Positions 1-8,624 are shown, counted from the stretch's first letter. The stretch is DNA of 64,000 nt from Chitinophagaceae bacterium DXS (GCA_030345135.1 CP128386.1:2753677-2817676), one strand, 5' to 3'. A program made the numbers and translations. The notes: generated by a model from the letters alone, not told the origin.

Positions 1-1
1 A

Positions 2-1279
2 AAGGTCAGGGGCTATCGGATAGAACCAGCAGAAATTGAGTATGTCGTAAATGAGAGTAAGCTCGTGAACCAGGTAGTTGTTGTATCGAAAGAGGGGACA
101 AAGGGAGATAAGCGACTTGTCGGGTACGTGGTGCCCGGAGAAGCGTTTAATGAGGAAGCTTTGCTCTTATATTTAAGAAGCCGGTTACCGGAGTATATGG
201 TTCCACTTATTTGGGTTAAGCAAAAACAATTGCCCCTTACAAAGAATGGCAAAATAGACAGGAACGCCTTGCCGGATACTGATGCGGGGCTCTTGCCAGC
301 TAAATATAGTCCTGCAAAAACTGAAGTTGAAGAAAAATTGGTCGATGTTTGGAAAAGGCTCTTTCATATTGAAAATATTGGAATAGACGATAATTTTTTT
401 GAACTGGGAGGGGATTCTTTAGAGACAATAACGCTGGTAAATGAAATGAGACAAATGGACTTCAATGTAGCCCCTAAAGATATTTTTGTATTTCAGACAA
501 TCAGGGGACTGTCAAAGTTCATTGAAGAACACACCTTAAAATCTGTCGACCGGGAAAAAGCGATTGTCCCGATTCAAAAAAATGGGAACAATCCGCCTTT
601 TTTTGCTATTCCGGGTTTTTTGCTTTATCGCCAGCTCTCATGTCACTTAGGAGCGGATCAGCCGTTCTATAGTTTTGAACCTACTGATTTGTATGAAAAA
701 AATATTTCAACAAAAGACATTGCCAAACAGTTTATTGATGAGATGAAAGATGTCCAGCAATCCGGACCATATTTTATGGGTGCATTTTGTGGACATGTAA
801 ACGTGTTATTTGAAATGGCGCACCAGCTTTTGGAACGAGGTGACAATGTGGGGTTAATTGTATTATTTGAGTCATACGGCCCCAACGCCATGCGAAACAA
901 ATATTCGACCGCGTATATTTATGAAAAGTTGAAATCCTATAATAAAACACTGTCCGGTAAATCTATTTCCGAAAAAATTAAATTCTTCCCGAAAGAATTT
1001 TACAAAGGATTGACAGCAATTCGTTCTGTTTTGTTCAAACAAAAAAAAGCGGAAAATGATCAATATAAGTTTTACCCGGGTAAAGTTGTATTGATTAAAT
1101 CGAGCATTGTGAGTCCTTTATTTTCCGATGCACCGCAAATGGGTTGGTCAGGTTATTTCAACGAAGCACCCGTCATCACGATAAGTGGAAATCATATGGA
1201 CATTATAAGAGGCTCAGGTGTTGAAGAGCTTGCTGAACGGCTCAATGATGTATTAGAAGATGCTAGAAAAAATATGTGA
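2..1279 (+). CDS. Nonribosomal peptide synthetase, C-terminal end (A-domain tail, carrier, thioesterase); 5' end outside window
   Basis: Reading frame is open from base 2 and has no start in the window, so this is the end of a longer NRPS. The first codons give an A8-like adenylation motif (RGYRIEPAEIE), followed by the A10 lysine motif NGKIDR (Lys at 251-253). A peptidyl carrier domain follows with FFELGGDSLE; the phosphopantetheine serine is at 416-418. The last ~220 residues are an alpha/beta-hydrolase type I thioesterase that would release the peptide. Its nucleophile elbow reads GAFCGH, with Cys (788-790) where Ser is usual. The acid position reads LFESYGP, with Glu instead of Asp, and the His is in GNHMD (1193-1195). 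The gene is followed after 61 bp by a type II thioesterase and then a beta-hydroxylase on the same strand. Substrate of the module cannot be read because the A-domain core is missing. Confidence 0.93.
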   Translation, partial: KVRGYRIEPAEIEYVVNESKLVNQVVVVSKEGTKGDKRLVGYVVPGEAFNEEALLLYLRSRLPEYMVPLIWVKQKQLPLTKNGKIDRNALPDTDAGLLPAKYSPAKTEVEEKLVDVWKRLFHIENIGIDDNFFELGGDSLETITLVNEMRQMDFNVAPKDIFVFQTIRGLSKFIEEHTLKSVDREKAIVPIQKNGNNPPFFAIPGFLLYRQLSCHLGADQPFYSFEPTDLYEKNISTKDIAKQFIDEMKDVQQSGPYFMGAFCGHVNVLFEMAHQLLERGDNVGLIVLFESYGPNAMRNKYSTAYIYEKLKSYNKTLSGKSISEKIKFFPKEFYKGLTAIRSVLFKQKKAENDQYKFYPGKVVLIKSSIVSPLFSDAPQMGWSGYFNEAPVITISGNHMDIIRGSGVEELAERLNDVLEDARKNM

Positions 1280-1340
1280 GTATTATTTTAAAAATATCCT
1301 TCGTATTAGTATGACTACTATTTATTAAACAAAGCATTCG

Positions 1341-2069
1341 ATGAATAATTCCTTAAATATTTTTTTTCTACCTTATGCGGGAGCAAATAAATATTCCTAC
1401 CGTGAATTTCAAAAGAGTGCACCTCCCTTCTTACGCATAATTCCATTGGAACATCCGGGGAGGGCAGCGAGAATCAACGAGCCGCTGCTATCTGAAATAA
1501 ATATGCTGGTAGATGACCTGTACAACCAGGTTGTTGCACACCTTGATACCGATTATGCCATTTATGGTCATAGCATGGGCGGCCTGACAGGTTTTTTATT
1601 AACGCATAAGTTGATTCGGCATGGACATCGCAGGCCATTGCATTTATTCATAACGGGTACATGCGGACCATCGGCTGCAAGCAGACAAGAAAAAATCCGG
1701 TATGATCTTCCTCAGAACGAATTTGTACAAGCGATAAAAAATATTGGCAGACTGTCTTCTCAGGTTTTGGAGGATGCTTCTGCCCTGACTTATTTCGAGC
1801 CTATTTTAAGGGCTGATTTTAAAGCGTGCGAATGTTATGTGAATATGCAGCATGAACCATTGGATGTTCCCATAACTGTAATCACAGGAATGGAAGACGA
1901 TATTACGAAAGAGGACATTCGCCTATGGCAATTGGAAACCAGGCATACAGTTGACTTCAGGACAATGCCTGGTGGCCATTTTTTTATCTTTGATCATGTT
2001 GCTGAGATAATTGTTCTGATTAGCAGAAAACTATTTGTTAACAACGCAAGCATTTATCATGAGCGATAA
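1341..2069 (+). CDS. Type II thioesterase (GrsT/SrfAD-like)
   Basis: A 242-residue alpha/beta hydrolase of the stand-alone thioesterase family that removes wrongly loaded acyl groups from NRPS carrier domains. Visible family marks are FFLPYAGA near the N-terminus, the EHPGRAARINEPL segment matching the usual L-PGR-R--EPL, a canonical nucleophile elbow YGHSMGG and a C-terminal GGHFFIF with the catalytic His. Unlike the fused thioesterase of the upstream NRPS, it keeps the normal Ser elbow. It overlaps the next gene by 11 bp, indicating co-translation. Length is normal for the family. Confidence 0.93.
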   Translation: MNNSLNIFFLPYAGANKYSYREFQKSAPPFLRIIPLEHPGRAARINEPLLSEINMLVDDLYNQVVAHLDTDYAIYGHSMGGLTGFLLTHKLIRHGHRRPLHLFITGTCGPSAASRQEKIRYDLPQNEFVQAIKNIGRLSSQVLEDASALTYFEPILRADFKACECYVNMQHEPLDVPITVITGMEDDITKEDIRLWQLETRHTVDFRTMPGGHFFIFDHVAEIIVLISRKLFVNNASIYHER

Positions 2070-3690
2070 AATGATGTATTTAAAGCCAAACGTTGTTTTT
2101 GAACCGTTGGTTGACAATTGGTATGCATGGAGTCACTTAATATCTCCCGCGACTGCGGCGATGAATATTGTAGCCCGGCACCTTACAATAATTGATTCAT
2201 ATCTTTTAGCTCCGGCCATTCACGCCGAAGCCGTACGAACTCCCAAAATGCGTGGCGGCCCCTTTATGGACTTGAAGGGTGAAAGAGTTGATGATGTTAA
2301 AAAACTAAAAGCCCAAACGTTGGAAAAACAGCAGAAGCTCATTGCCTTTTATGAAGCAATTAAAGAACTGGAAAATCTTATACAGGCAGAAGCAAAGGGG
2401 TTTGGTTTGGAAGCACTTTATGAAAAAGTGCCGGCGTTGTTGAAGGGATATGTAGAGCTTTATTATGACCGCAACAACAACCCGGGATTCAGATTTTTTG
2501 AATCGTTGCTGTACAAAAGCGAATTCTACAACAAAAATTCACAAAGCATAGCCTTATGGCTTACAAACAATGATCACAGACCCTTTTGCCTAAGCACTCC
2601 GCGACTAAATGAATGCAATGTTCTTCCACTTAATATAAGTTTTGATCATGCCGGTATTGATGAGCTGGCAAAAATGAAAAGAACGCCGCAAAGCCTGCCA
2701 TATATTAAATCACTGCTTGGACTAACTCAGTCGCAGGAACCTTTATTTGAGACTTTTTTCACAGAAGAGAAACCTCCGGTATATGATAAGTATAAAGGCA
2801 ATAAAATACGCATGCGCTATTTTGGGCATGCCTGTATACTAGCGGAAACTAAGAATATAACCGTACTGGTCGACCCGCTAATCAGTTACTACGGATATTT
2901 TTCAGACGTTGAGCATTTTTCTGACGCTGACCTGCCTGACATAATTGATTATGTTTTAATAACCCATAATCACCAGGACCATATACTATTTGAGACTTTG
3001 TTGCCGCTCAGGCATAAAATAAAGAATATTATAGTACCCGCAACCTCAAGTGGAAAGCTGGAAGATCCCGATCTGAAACTGATGTTTAACAATATTGGTT
3101 TTCACCAGGTAAGATCGATACATGAGATGGAAGAAATACAATTTGGCGACGTAACCATTACAGGTTTGCCATTTACTGGTGAACACAGCGATTTGAATAT
3201 TCTGACAAAATCATGTTATCTCGTACAGATTGGCGATTTTAAATTGATTTACATGGCCGATTCGCGGATCGTTGAACCAGCATTATATAAACATGTTCAC
3301 GATCAGATCGGGGATGTTGATGTCGTGTTTATTGGAATGGAATGTGACGGAGCGCCCTTAAGTTGGTTGTATGGCCCATTGTTCATAAAAAAACTGCAAA
3401 GAGATATGGATGGTAGCAGGCGGCTCGCCGGTTCTGATTGTGCAAAAGCTGTTTCCCTGATAGAAATTTTTAATCCAAAAGAAGTTTATGTGTACGCGAT
3501 GGGGCAGGAGCCATGGGTAGAATTTATAAGTAGCATAAAATATACGGATGAATCTAACCCCATCATACAGTCGGACAAGTTGATAAAAATCTGTACAGAA
3601 AAAAAGATTTTAGCGGAGAGATTATTTGGAGAGAAGGAACTTTTATATGACATGGATATTGTAAACAGACAACAAAGTTCGGTTGAGTAA
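2059..3690 (+). CDS. CmlA-like non-heme di-iron beta-hydroxylase (metallo-beta-lactamase fold)
   Basis: Predicted 543-residue protein. The N-terminal ~245 residues resemble the CmlA N-terminal domain (starts YLKPNVVFEPLVDNWYAW) and the rest is a metallo-beta-lactamase fold. The metal motif THNHQDH gives His303, His305, Asp307 and His308. Glu375 (FTGEHSD) stands where ordinary MBL hydrolases have a His, and Asp401 (YMADSR) is the bridging ligand. This Glu replacement is the mark of CmlA, which hydroxylates the beta carbon of an aminoacyl group held on an NRPS carrier. The numbering runs two below what I recall for CmlA. I chose ATG 2059 (MSDKMMYLKPN) over a TTG 24 bp upstream. Its place right after the NRPS and thioesterases suggests it acts on a carrier-bound amino acid of this pathway. 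Confidence 0.88.
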   Translation: MSDKMMYLKPNVVFEPLVDNWYAWSHLISPATAAMNIVARHLTIIDSYLLAPAIHAEAVRTPKMRGGPFMDLKGERVDDVKKLKAQTLEKQQKLIAFYEAIKELENLIQAEAKGFGLEALYEKVPALLKGYVELYYDRNNNPGFRFFESLLYKSEFYNKNSQSIALWLTNNDHRPFCLSTPRLNECNVLPLNISFDHAGIDELAKMKRTPQSLPYIKSLLGLTQSQEPLFETFFTEEKPPVYDKYKGNKIRMRYFGHACILAETKNITVLVDPLISYYGYFSDVEHFSDADLPDIIDYVLITHNHQDHILFETLLPLRHKIKNIIVPATSSGKLEDPDLKLMFNNIGFHQVRSIHEMEEIQFGDVTITGLPFTGEHSDLNILTKSCYLVQIGDFKLIYMADSRIVEPALYKHVHDQIGDVDVVFIGMECDGAPLSWLYGPLFIKKLQRDMDGSRRLAGSDCAKAVSLIEIFNPKEVYVYAMGQEPWVEFISSIKYTDESNPIIQSDKLIKICTEKKILAERLFGEKELLYDMDIVNRQQSSVE

Positions 3691-3781
3691 TTGCCAGGTT
3701 AGTGAGTGTTTCGGGTGCGAAAGTTGATCACAAATTTTTGCCGGTCAGGGAAGAAATACGCACCTTAAAAAAAACTTAGTC

Positions 3782-4576
3782 ATGAAAGATAAATTGTTTT
3801 TAATCCTCGGAATTTTTCTTTTGTGTGGTTGCAGTAATTATTCGAAAAAAGAGAATTTGACAACGCCTCAAATGACATACAGCCTCACTAATATACATAT
3901 GCATGATTCAACAGCGTTTACTGAAGGATTATTTTTTTTCAATAATAAAATTTATGAAAGTACGGGGTCTCCTGAAGATTTTTCTAACACCGGATCTGTT
4001 TTCGGCAGCATTGATCTTAAAAAAGGCGTGCTTAACAAAATAATTGAATTGGATAAAACAAAGTATTTTGGTGAAGGAAGTGTCGTTCTGAACGGCAAGG
4101 TATTTCTGTTAACATATACTTCGAAAATTGGTTTTGTATATGATTTTAGTACCCTGGAAAAAGTGGCCGAATTTAAACTTCCCGGTAAAGAAGGGTGGGG
4201 GTTGACAACAGATGGAATTCATCTGATAATGAGTGATGGTTCCAGCAGGTTATGGTTCATAGATCCGAATACTTTTGAGATAGTCAGGCAAATTGATGTT
4301 ACTGATGGAAAAGGCCCCGTGCTAAATATTAATGAGCTTGAACTGGCTCATGGTGCAATTTATGCTAATGTTTTTTTGACTAATAAGGTCATTAAAATTG
4401 ATAGTTCTAGCGGTAAAGTTATAGGTGAAATAGATTTGGATCCACTCGCGCAGGATGCAAAAATTGCCTATCCGGGATCGATGGAAATGAATGGTATTGC
4501 ATACGACGAGCAGACGGACCGGTTTGTTGTTACCGGCAAGATGTGGCCATATTTGTATGAGATCAGGATAAAATGA
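3782..4576 (+). CDS. Glutamine cyclotransferase-family lipoprotein (glutaminyl-peptide cyclotransferase-like)
   Basis: A 264-residue protein with a lipoprotein signal (MKDKLFLILGIFLLCGC, lipid Cys at 17), so it should sit on a membrane facing the periplasm. The rest matches the beta-propeller glutamine cyclotransferase family: TAFTEGL, IYESTGS, GWGLTTDG, IMSDGSS, LNINELE, MNGIAYD and VTGKMWP are spaced as in the family. These enzymes cyclise an N-terminal Gln to pyroglutamate. In an NRPS cluster it might cap a peptide with pyroglutamate or protect the product; that is inference, and such genes are also common as stand-alone genes in Bacteroidota. There are 92 bp between it and the hydroxylase, so it may have its own promoter. 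Confidence 0.85.
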   Translation: MKDKLFLILGIFLLCGCSNYSKKENLTTPQMTYSLTNIHMHDSTAFTEGLFFFNNKIYESTGSPEDFSNTGSVFGSIDLKKGVLNKIIELDKTKYFGEGSVVLNGKVFLLTYTSKIGFVYDFSTLEKVAEFKLPGKEGWGLTTDGIHLIMSDGSSRLWFIDPNTFEIVRQIDVTDGKGPVLNINELELAHGAIYANVFLTNKVIKIDSSSGKVIGEIDLDPLAQDAKIAYPGSMEMNGIAYDEQTDRFVVTGKMWPYLYEIRIK

Positions 4577-4802
4577 TCTGTACATATTATCATTATGATA
4601 TGTTTGGATGCCTTATCCGGAGATGCGACAAACGTTTGTCATCAATTGCTTATCACCTCTACCAATTTCGCAGCGCAATTATTATTACGCTGAAATTGTT
4701 TATGATATGCCTTCTGCGAAAGGAATACAATTTTAAAATAGGTGCTAAAAGAAGGAAATTCAAAAAAAGAATGGGTATTCTAAAAGAATTTAATCACACT
4801 TC

Positions 4803-5450
4803 ATGATCTCGATTTTGTATACAACTTTTGACTACCGGTTTAGTCACAACCATTTGTGCGGTCTGGTGGAAAAAATGCCGTTCAAAATCAAGGAAAAGAT
4901 CACCAGATTTAAACGGTGGGAGGACGCGCATGCATGTTTGCTGGGAAATTACTTACTCCTTAACGCTCTTTATAAAGCCGGGTTAAGATATACTTTGGAA
5001 GATCTCAAATATGACGATAATTACAGGCCATTTTTATGTGAAAATTTTGATTTTAATATATCACATTCCGGTAATGCAGTTGTCTGTGCATCCACATGTT
5101 ACGGTAGAATAGGAGTAGACATAGAGGTAAAGAAACATCTTGACATTTCTAATTTTAAAGACCAGTTTTCTTCGGCCGAATGGGAGGCTCTAATGAATGA
5201 AATACATCCCTGTACCCAATTTTATAACCACTGGACCAGGAAGGAGTCGGTTTTGAAAGCTGATGGCAGGGGGCTCTCATATTCACTCGCTGAGCTTGTT
5301 ACAAAAGAAAATGATACTATCAATTTAGATGGTCGATCCTGGTATTGCCGCAACATCAAAATATTAGATGGTTACGCCTGCCATATTGCATATAATGTTC
5401 AACAAGACTATGTTGCAGAATTGGTTAATTTCAGTGAAAGTTATCTATAA
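4803..5450 (+). CDS. 4'-phosphopantetheinyl transferase, Sfp type
   Basis: A 215-residue enzyme that moves 4'-phosphopantetheine from CoA to the carrier-domain serine, here presumably Ser at 416-418 of the upstream NRPS. The magnesium-binding GVDIE (Asp106, Glu108) and the WTRKESVLKADGRGL segment (Glu148, Lys152) are both present, and FNISHSG precedes them as in Sfp/EntD enzymes. A 226-bp gap with no convincing gene separates it from the lipoprotein gene. Its location at the end of the cluster is typical for a dedicated activating enzyme. Confidence 0.94.
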   Translation: MISILYTTFDYRFSHNHLCGLVEKMPFKIKEKITRFKRWEDAHACLLGNYLLLNALYKAGLRYTLEDLKYDDNYRPFLCENFDFNISHSGNAVVCASTCYGRIGVDIEVKKHLDISNFKDQFSSAEWEALMNEIHPCTQFYNHWTRKESVLKADGRGLSYSLAELVTKENDTINLDGRSWYCRNIKILDGYACHIAYNVQQDYVAELVNFSESYL

Positions 5451-5706
5451 GCAGATAGTTCACCTGTATGTTAATTCACAGCACAACATGATAACAATTT
5501 ATTTACGCTTTGCGCAGTAACAACAAGTTAAATTGGAAAGCTCGTTATCGTTTTTGAAATGCCGATACCTCTTTCACCTCCTCAGGAGAACCCTCTTTCC
5601 TGAAATAAAAACACATGTGAGAACTGACTTGCAGGAATAATAGGCGGGGCCCTCCAGGCAGCCTGGAAGTTTCATGGTGTAATGGATTTGTTGCAGCAAA
5701 TCATCA

Positions 5707-6204
5707 TTAAGCGTAATGCTTTGCCCGTGTTTTTGCTGCTTTTTTTGCCGCAGCGGAGCGTTTGGCGGGACCTTTGGTCCTTGAAGCCTTACGGGCAGAA
5801 GCGGAACGCTCTGCAGCCGTACGTTCCATCGCCGCCGCATGTGCCTGTCTTGACAGCGCCGTATGCGAAGCTGATGAAGTCGGCTCTTTTTCTAATGCAT
5901 GTTGCCTTGCTTGCGATCTTGTTTTGGAAACAGGTTCATGCCTTTGTCCCTTGGTATAAGCCTGCTCTGCGCTTTTGCGGGTTTTCTCCGATGTTTTTCC
6001 TTTTTCGGGCGGCTTAAGATCGACCCCGGCCCTGCGCGCCTCTGACAGACCAATGGCGATGGCCTGCTTTGCGGACCTTGCGCCATGCTTTCCGTGCTGT
6101 ATTTTTTTTATCTCTTCATGTACGAACTCGCCTGCCTGCGTGCCCGGTGATTTGCCTTCACGCTTGTCACGCTGTGCTTTCTTTATTGTTTTGTTTTCCG
6201 GCAT
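5707..6204 (-). CDS. DUF6496 protein with lysine/alanine-rich histone-H1-like tail
   Basis: 165 residues. The first ~65 residues (MPENKTIKKAQRDKREGKSP, then TQAGEFVHEEI, GKHGARSAKQAIAIGLSEAR) match a small conserved family known as DUF6496, common in proteobacteria and Bacteroidota and often seen in stress-related loci. The remainder is a basic, low-complexity Lys/Ala/Arg/Ser tail (SAAAKKAAKTRAKHYA at the end) resembling histone H1-like proteins, suggesting nucleic-acid binding; this role is inference. No signal peptide or membrane segment. It is convergent with the PPTase gene. Long overlapping open frames on the other strand come from its high GC content. Confidence 0.8.
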   Translation of the reverse strand: MPENKTIKKAQRDKREGKSPGTQAGEFVHEEIKKIQHGKHGARSAKQAIAIGLSEARRAGVDLKPPEKGKTSEKTRKSAEQAYTKGQRHEPVSKTRSQARQHALEKEPTSSASHTALSRQAHAAAMERTAAERSASARKASRTKGPAKRSAAAKKAAKTRAKHYA

Positions 6205-6371
6205 AACTCTTTTTTATAGAAGCCACAACAGACATGCCAGCAAAAGAAGTTGAACAGTTAATGGATTGCGACGGTCGCCGTTAATGGAGGCGAAAAAAAC
6301 ACGTACTCTGCTCTGTTAAGCCGGGTGGCATGCTAGTTGTCGTATTAAATCTGGAATCAAAAAATGCAGTT

Positions 6372-6917
6372 ATGAAAAAGTATCTTTTGAACCTCTTCCT
6401 CGCTGCTGCAGGCGGCCTGTTGCTGCTGCCGGCGTATGTTAAAGGTCAGCATGATGACAAGATTATCCAGGACAGCAAAAATGCCCGTGAAGAATTTATT
6501 AAAACGGACCGGTTGATGCAAAGTCTTTTTGAAAACAGTTACGGATATGCCATTTTCCCCAATGTCGGAAAAGGGGCTGTTGGCGTTGGCGGGGCCGCAG
6601 GGAATGGTGTTGTTTATGAAAAAGGAAAACTCACTGGCATGGCCAAGATGATACAGGCTACCGCCGGCTTCCAGTTTGGCGGACAGGCCTACCGGGAAGT
6701 GATATTTTTTGAAAACAAGGCAGCGCTTGATCACTTCAAAGAAAATAAATTGGAATTTTCTGGCCAGGCATCGGCAATAGCAGCCAAAGAAGGGGCAGCG
6801 GCCAATGTTAAGTACAGAGAAGGGGTCCTTATATTCACGCAAGGGAAAGGAGGGCTTATGGTAGAGGCTGCCGTTGGCGGTCAGAAGTTTACCTACGAGC
6901 CACACAATGCGAAGTGA
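6372..6917 (+). CDS. Secreted SYLF-domain (YSC84-like) lipid-binding protein
   Basis: 181 residues from ATG 6372, chosen because it starts a clear signal peptide (MKKYLLNLFLAAAGGLLLLP, cleavage near VKGQ); an in-frame ATG at 6330 would bury it. The mature part is a SYLF domain: SYGYAIFPNVGKGAVGVGGA, GFQFGGQAYREVIFF, then a GVLIFTQGKGGLMVEAAVGG end. Members bind lipids or phosphoinositides; the role in bacteria is unclear, probably envelope-associated. Followed by a strong hairpin terminator. Confidence 0.88.
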   Translation: MKKYLLNLFLAAAGGLLLLPAYVKGQHDDKIIQDSKNAREEFIKTDRLMQSLFENSYGYAIFPNVGKGAVGVGGAAGNGVVYEKGKLTGMAKMIQATAGFQFGGQAYREVIFFENKAALDHFKENKLEFSGQASAIAAKEGAAANVKYREGVLIFTQGKGGLMVEAAVGGQKFTYEPHNAK

Positions 6918-6991
6918 TGTAAACGGCATGGAACCGTGCCAACTACCATGACTAAAATTTAGTTTCTTTATGGTGTTCATCAAATGGAACG

Positions 6992-7021
6992 AAAGGCTCT
7001 TACTAATTTTTAAGAGCCTTT
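6992..7021 (+). terminator. Intrinsic terminator after the SYLF gene
   Basis: Perfect 11-bp inverted repeat AAAGGCTCTTA / TAAGAGCCTTT with an 8-nt loop, 74 bp downstream of the SYLF stop codon. The stem ends in a T-rich stretch, as expected for rho-independent termination. Confidence 0.8.
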
Positions 7022-7066
7022 ATTGTTTATGACTTGCTTACAGATGCCCTATTACCCTTTTTTCGA

Positions 7067-7340
7067 TTACTTTATTACATCAACCATGTCCTTCAATATC
7101 TTTTTTTCGTCAACATCTGCATAACCTTCTTTTGTAGTGCCAATCTTACTATACCCAAATAATTTATTTGTAGTTTCTATTGGAACGACATTTTTCAAAT
7201 TGAATTCTTTTGTAAAAATCTTCTCGCATTACGTGTGTCCAGGTCCTGAGGACGACCTAAAATTCCTGCGATAATTTTCAAATTGCGATTAAGGTCCTGA
7301 TTACTTATATAAAGAAAAATTGGGCATCTGGAAATGGCTG
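7067..7340 (-). pseudogene. Degraded tyrosine recombinase (integrase), C-terminal remnant
   Basis: On the minus strand, two frames joined by a frameshift near 7215-7225 spell the C-terminal catalytic half of a Bacteroidota-type integrase: ISNQDLNRNLKIIAGIL, then the region normally HTARHTFAT (here DTRNARRFLQ), then KEFNLKNVVPIETTNKLFGY and SKIGTTKEGYADVDEKKI, ending with a stop at 7067. These align with the family's SNQKLN, VPIETVSKMLGH and TTQIYAKV segments. The catalytic Tyr position survives in EGYADV but the catalytic HxxR region is mutated. It is clearly non-functional and marks past integration into this stretch. Confidence 0.75.
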
Positions 7341-7555
7341 CAGAAGTCCAAGAATGTCTTCCCATGATTGGTTAAGCAACGTCAGGAACAGGAATGCCAC
7401 ATAATACAGTATTCTTGTGCCGGACATATCGGATTAAGAGGTGAAAATCATTGATATGAGTTTAACCTGAAAAACAGAATTTGGGCATAGCTACTACTTG
7501 GACAAAAATAGCACACTACCGCAACCGGAGAAGGAAGTAACACTGCGAGTAAACA

Positions 7556-7594
7556 CAAGGTTGGAGTACTATCGATCTAAGACGACCAACCTTG
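7556..7594. other. Stem-loop in the gap upstream of doxX
   Basis: Perfect 9-bp stem CAAGGTTGG / CCAACCTTG with a 21-nt loop, followed by GGGGACGG rather than a T run, so it is not an obvious terminator. The rest of 7341-7638 shows no gene that I can support. Confidence 0.4.
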
Positions 7595-7638
7595 GGGACG
7601 GCGGGGCATTTATTAGTATTACCAACTCTATAGTTCCT

Positions 7639-7699
7639 CTGGCCCCTTTAAAATGTAACAACTGGTCCCCGTAACTAAAATGCGAGGGAACTACCTTTG
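7639..7699 (+). promoter_or_regulatory. Predicted MocR operator and promoter of doxX
   Basis: Two direct half-sites, CTGGCCC at 7639 and CTGGTCC at 7662, are 23 bp apart. A perfect Bacteroidota -7 element TACCTTTG lies at 7692-7699, exactly 30 bp after the second half-site and 20 bp before the doxX start. No TTG -33 element is visible, which fits activator-dependent transcription. The same 23/30 geometry recurs at two other promoters around the MocR gene. Confidence 0.65.
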
Positions 7700-7718
7700 A
7701 TTTTAATCCCGAAAAATC

Positions 7719-8165
7719 ATGAAGAATGTTTCGAGAATAGGTCAGCTTTTATTACGATTAGCTATTGCGGTTAGCTTTTTAATGGCTGTAATGGACAGGT
7801 TCGGCTTATTGGGGCCACCTGGTTCCGGAACGGCATGGGGTGACTGGAAGCATTTTGTTGACTATACTCATACGCTTGTTCCTTTTATAAATAGGCCAAT
7901 AGCCAATATAATGGGCATTGTTGCTACAATCGCGGAAATTGTATTCGGAATACTCCTCATCGTGGGCTACAGAGTTAAAGCAGTTGCATTGGGTGCCGCT
8001 GTCCTGACCCTTTGTTTCGGCCTTTGCATGGCAGTATTTGTGAGCATAAACGCTCCGATCAGTTACCCCGTTTTTGTTTTTACAGGAGCCGCATTAGTTC
8101 TTTCAGGTCTTGATCATCACGCGTGGAGTATAGATAGCTATATCAAAAGAAGTATCGATAACTAA
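7719..8165 (+). CDS. DoxX family membrane protein
   Basis: 148-residue integral membrane protein with about four hydrophobic segments (IGQLLLRLAIAVSFLMAVM, GIVATIAEIVFGILLIVGY, AVALGAAVLTLCFGLCMAVF and a C-terminal one). The RLAIAVSFL start and the AEIVFGILLIVGY segment fit the DoxX/DoxD family. Such proteins are linked to redox and thiol stress but their biochemistry is poorly defined. It is preceded by a predicted MocR operator and followed 27 bp later by an acetyltransferase gene, probably in one operon. Confidence 0.8.
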   Translation: MKNVSRIGQLLLRLAIAVSFLMAVMDRFGLLGPPGSGTAWGDWKHFVDYTHTLVPFINRPIANIMGIVATIAEIVFGILLIVGYRVKAVALGAAVLTLCFGLCMAVFVSINAPISYPVFVFTGAALVLSGLDHHAWSIDSYIKRSIDN

Positions 8166-8192
8166 ACGACAATATAAAAATTAGAAATAATT

Positions 8193-8624
8193 ATGGAATG
8201 TAAAAAAGCTACCACCAAAGCTGATGTTGAATTTTGTAAAGAAGCGATCCTGGAATTTCGACCAAACCTGAATCCGGAAACGGCAGTTGACCTGGTATTG
8301 GAATTAATTAATAGCAACGAGTTTGAATTGGTATTTATACCGAACGCGAGTAATACAAGAGCAGGTGCATTTATAACCTATCGGTTTTTAAATCTGCTTC
8401 GTACTGGACCTATGATTTACGTAGATGACTTGTTCTCGTTTCCTGAATGCAGAAATCAGGGTTACGCAGGTAAATTGTTAGACTATGTTACAGAACGTGC
8501 TACTAATAAGGGCATAAAAAGCATCCATCTTGATAGCGGGTACACGCTGCACACGGCACACAGATTATACTTGAATAAAGGTTATTATCTTGCCTGTAAC
8601 CATTTTGCCAAAGCAATCAATTGA
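8193..8624 (+). CDS. GNAT family N-acetyltransferase
   Basis: 143 residues with the GNAT acetyl-CoA binding core: YVDDLFSFPECRNQGYAGKL carries the R/Q-x-x-G-x-G/A loop (RNQGYAG), followed by HLDSGYTLHTAHRLYLNKGY, the usual strand-helix with Tyr near the C-terminus. Substrate unknown. Lies 27 bp after doxX; its last 8 bp overlap the convergent, frameshifted oxidoreductase gene. Confidence 0.85.
   Translation: MECKKATTKADVEFCKEAILEFRPNLNPETAVDLVLELINSNEFELVFIPNASNTRAGAFITYRFLNLLRTGPMIYVDDLFSFPECRNQGYAGKLLDYVTERATNKGIKSIHLDSGYTLHTAHRLYLNKGYYLACNHFAKAIN

Noticed and set aside
2035-2058. TTG at 2035 as the hydroxylase start
   Set aside because: ATG at 2059 begins MSDKMMYLKPN, where CmlA-type homology starts; the extra eight residues have no counterpart.
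4573-4806. 77-codon open frame overlapping the lipoprotein stop and the PPTase start by 4 bases each
   Set aside because: ATGA overlaps at both ends look like coupling, but the composition (many Ile, Cys, Tyr, Lys without pattern) fits random translation and no family is recognisable.
5574-6253. Several open frames opposite or out of frame with the DUF6496 gene
   Set aside because: They arise from its GC-rich Ala/Lys/Arg codons; only the 5707-6204 minus frame has family motifs.
6357-6983. 208-codon minus-strand open frame
   Set aside because: Lies entirely across the SYLF gene on the other strand and has no motif; shadow frame.
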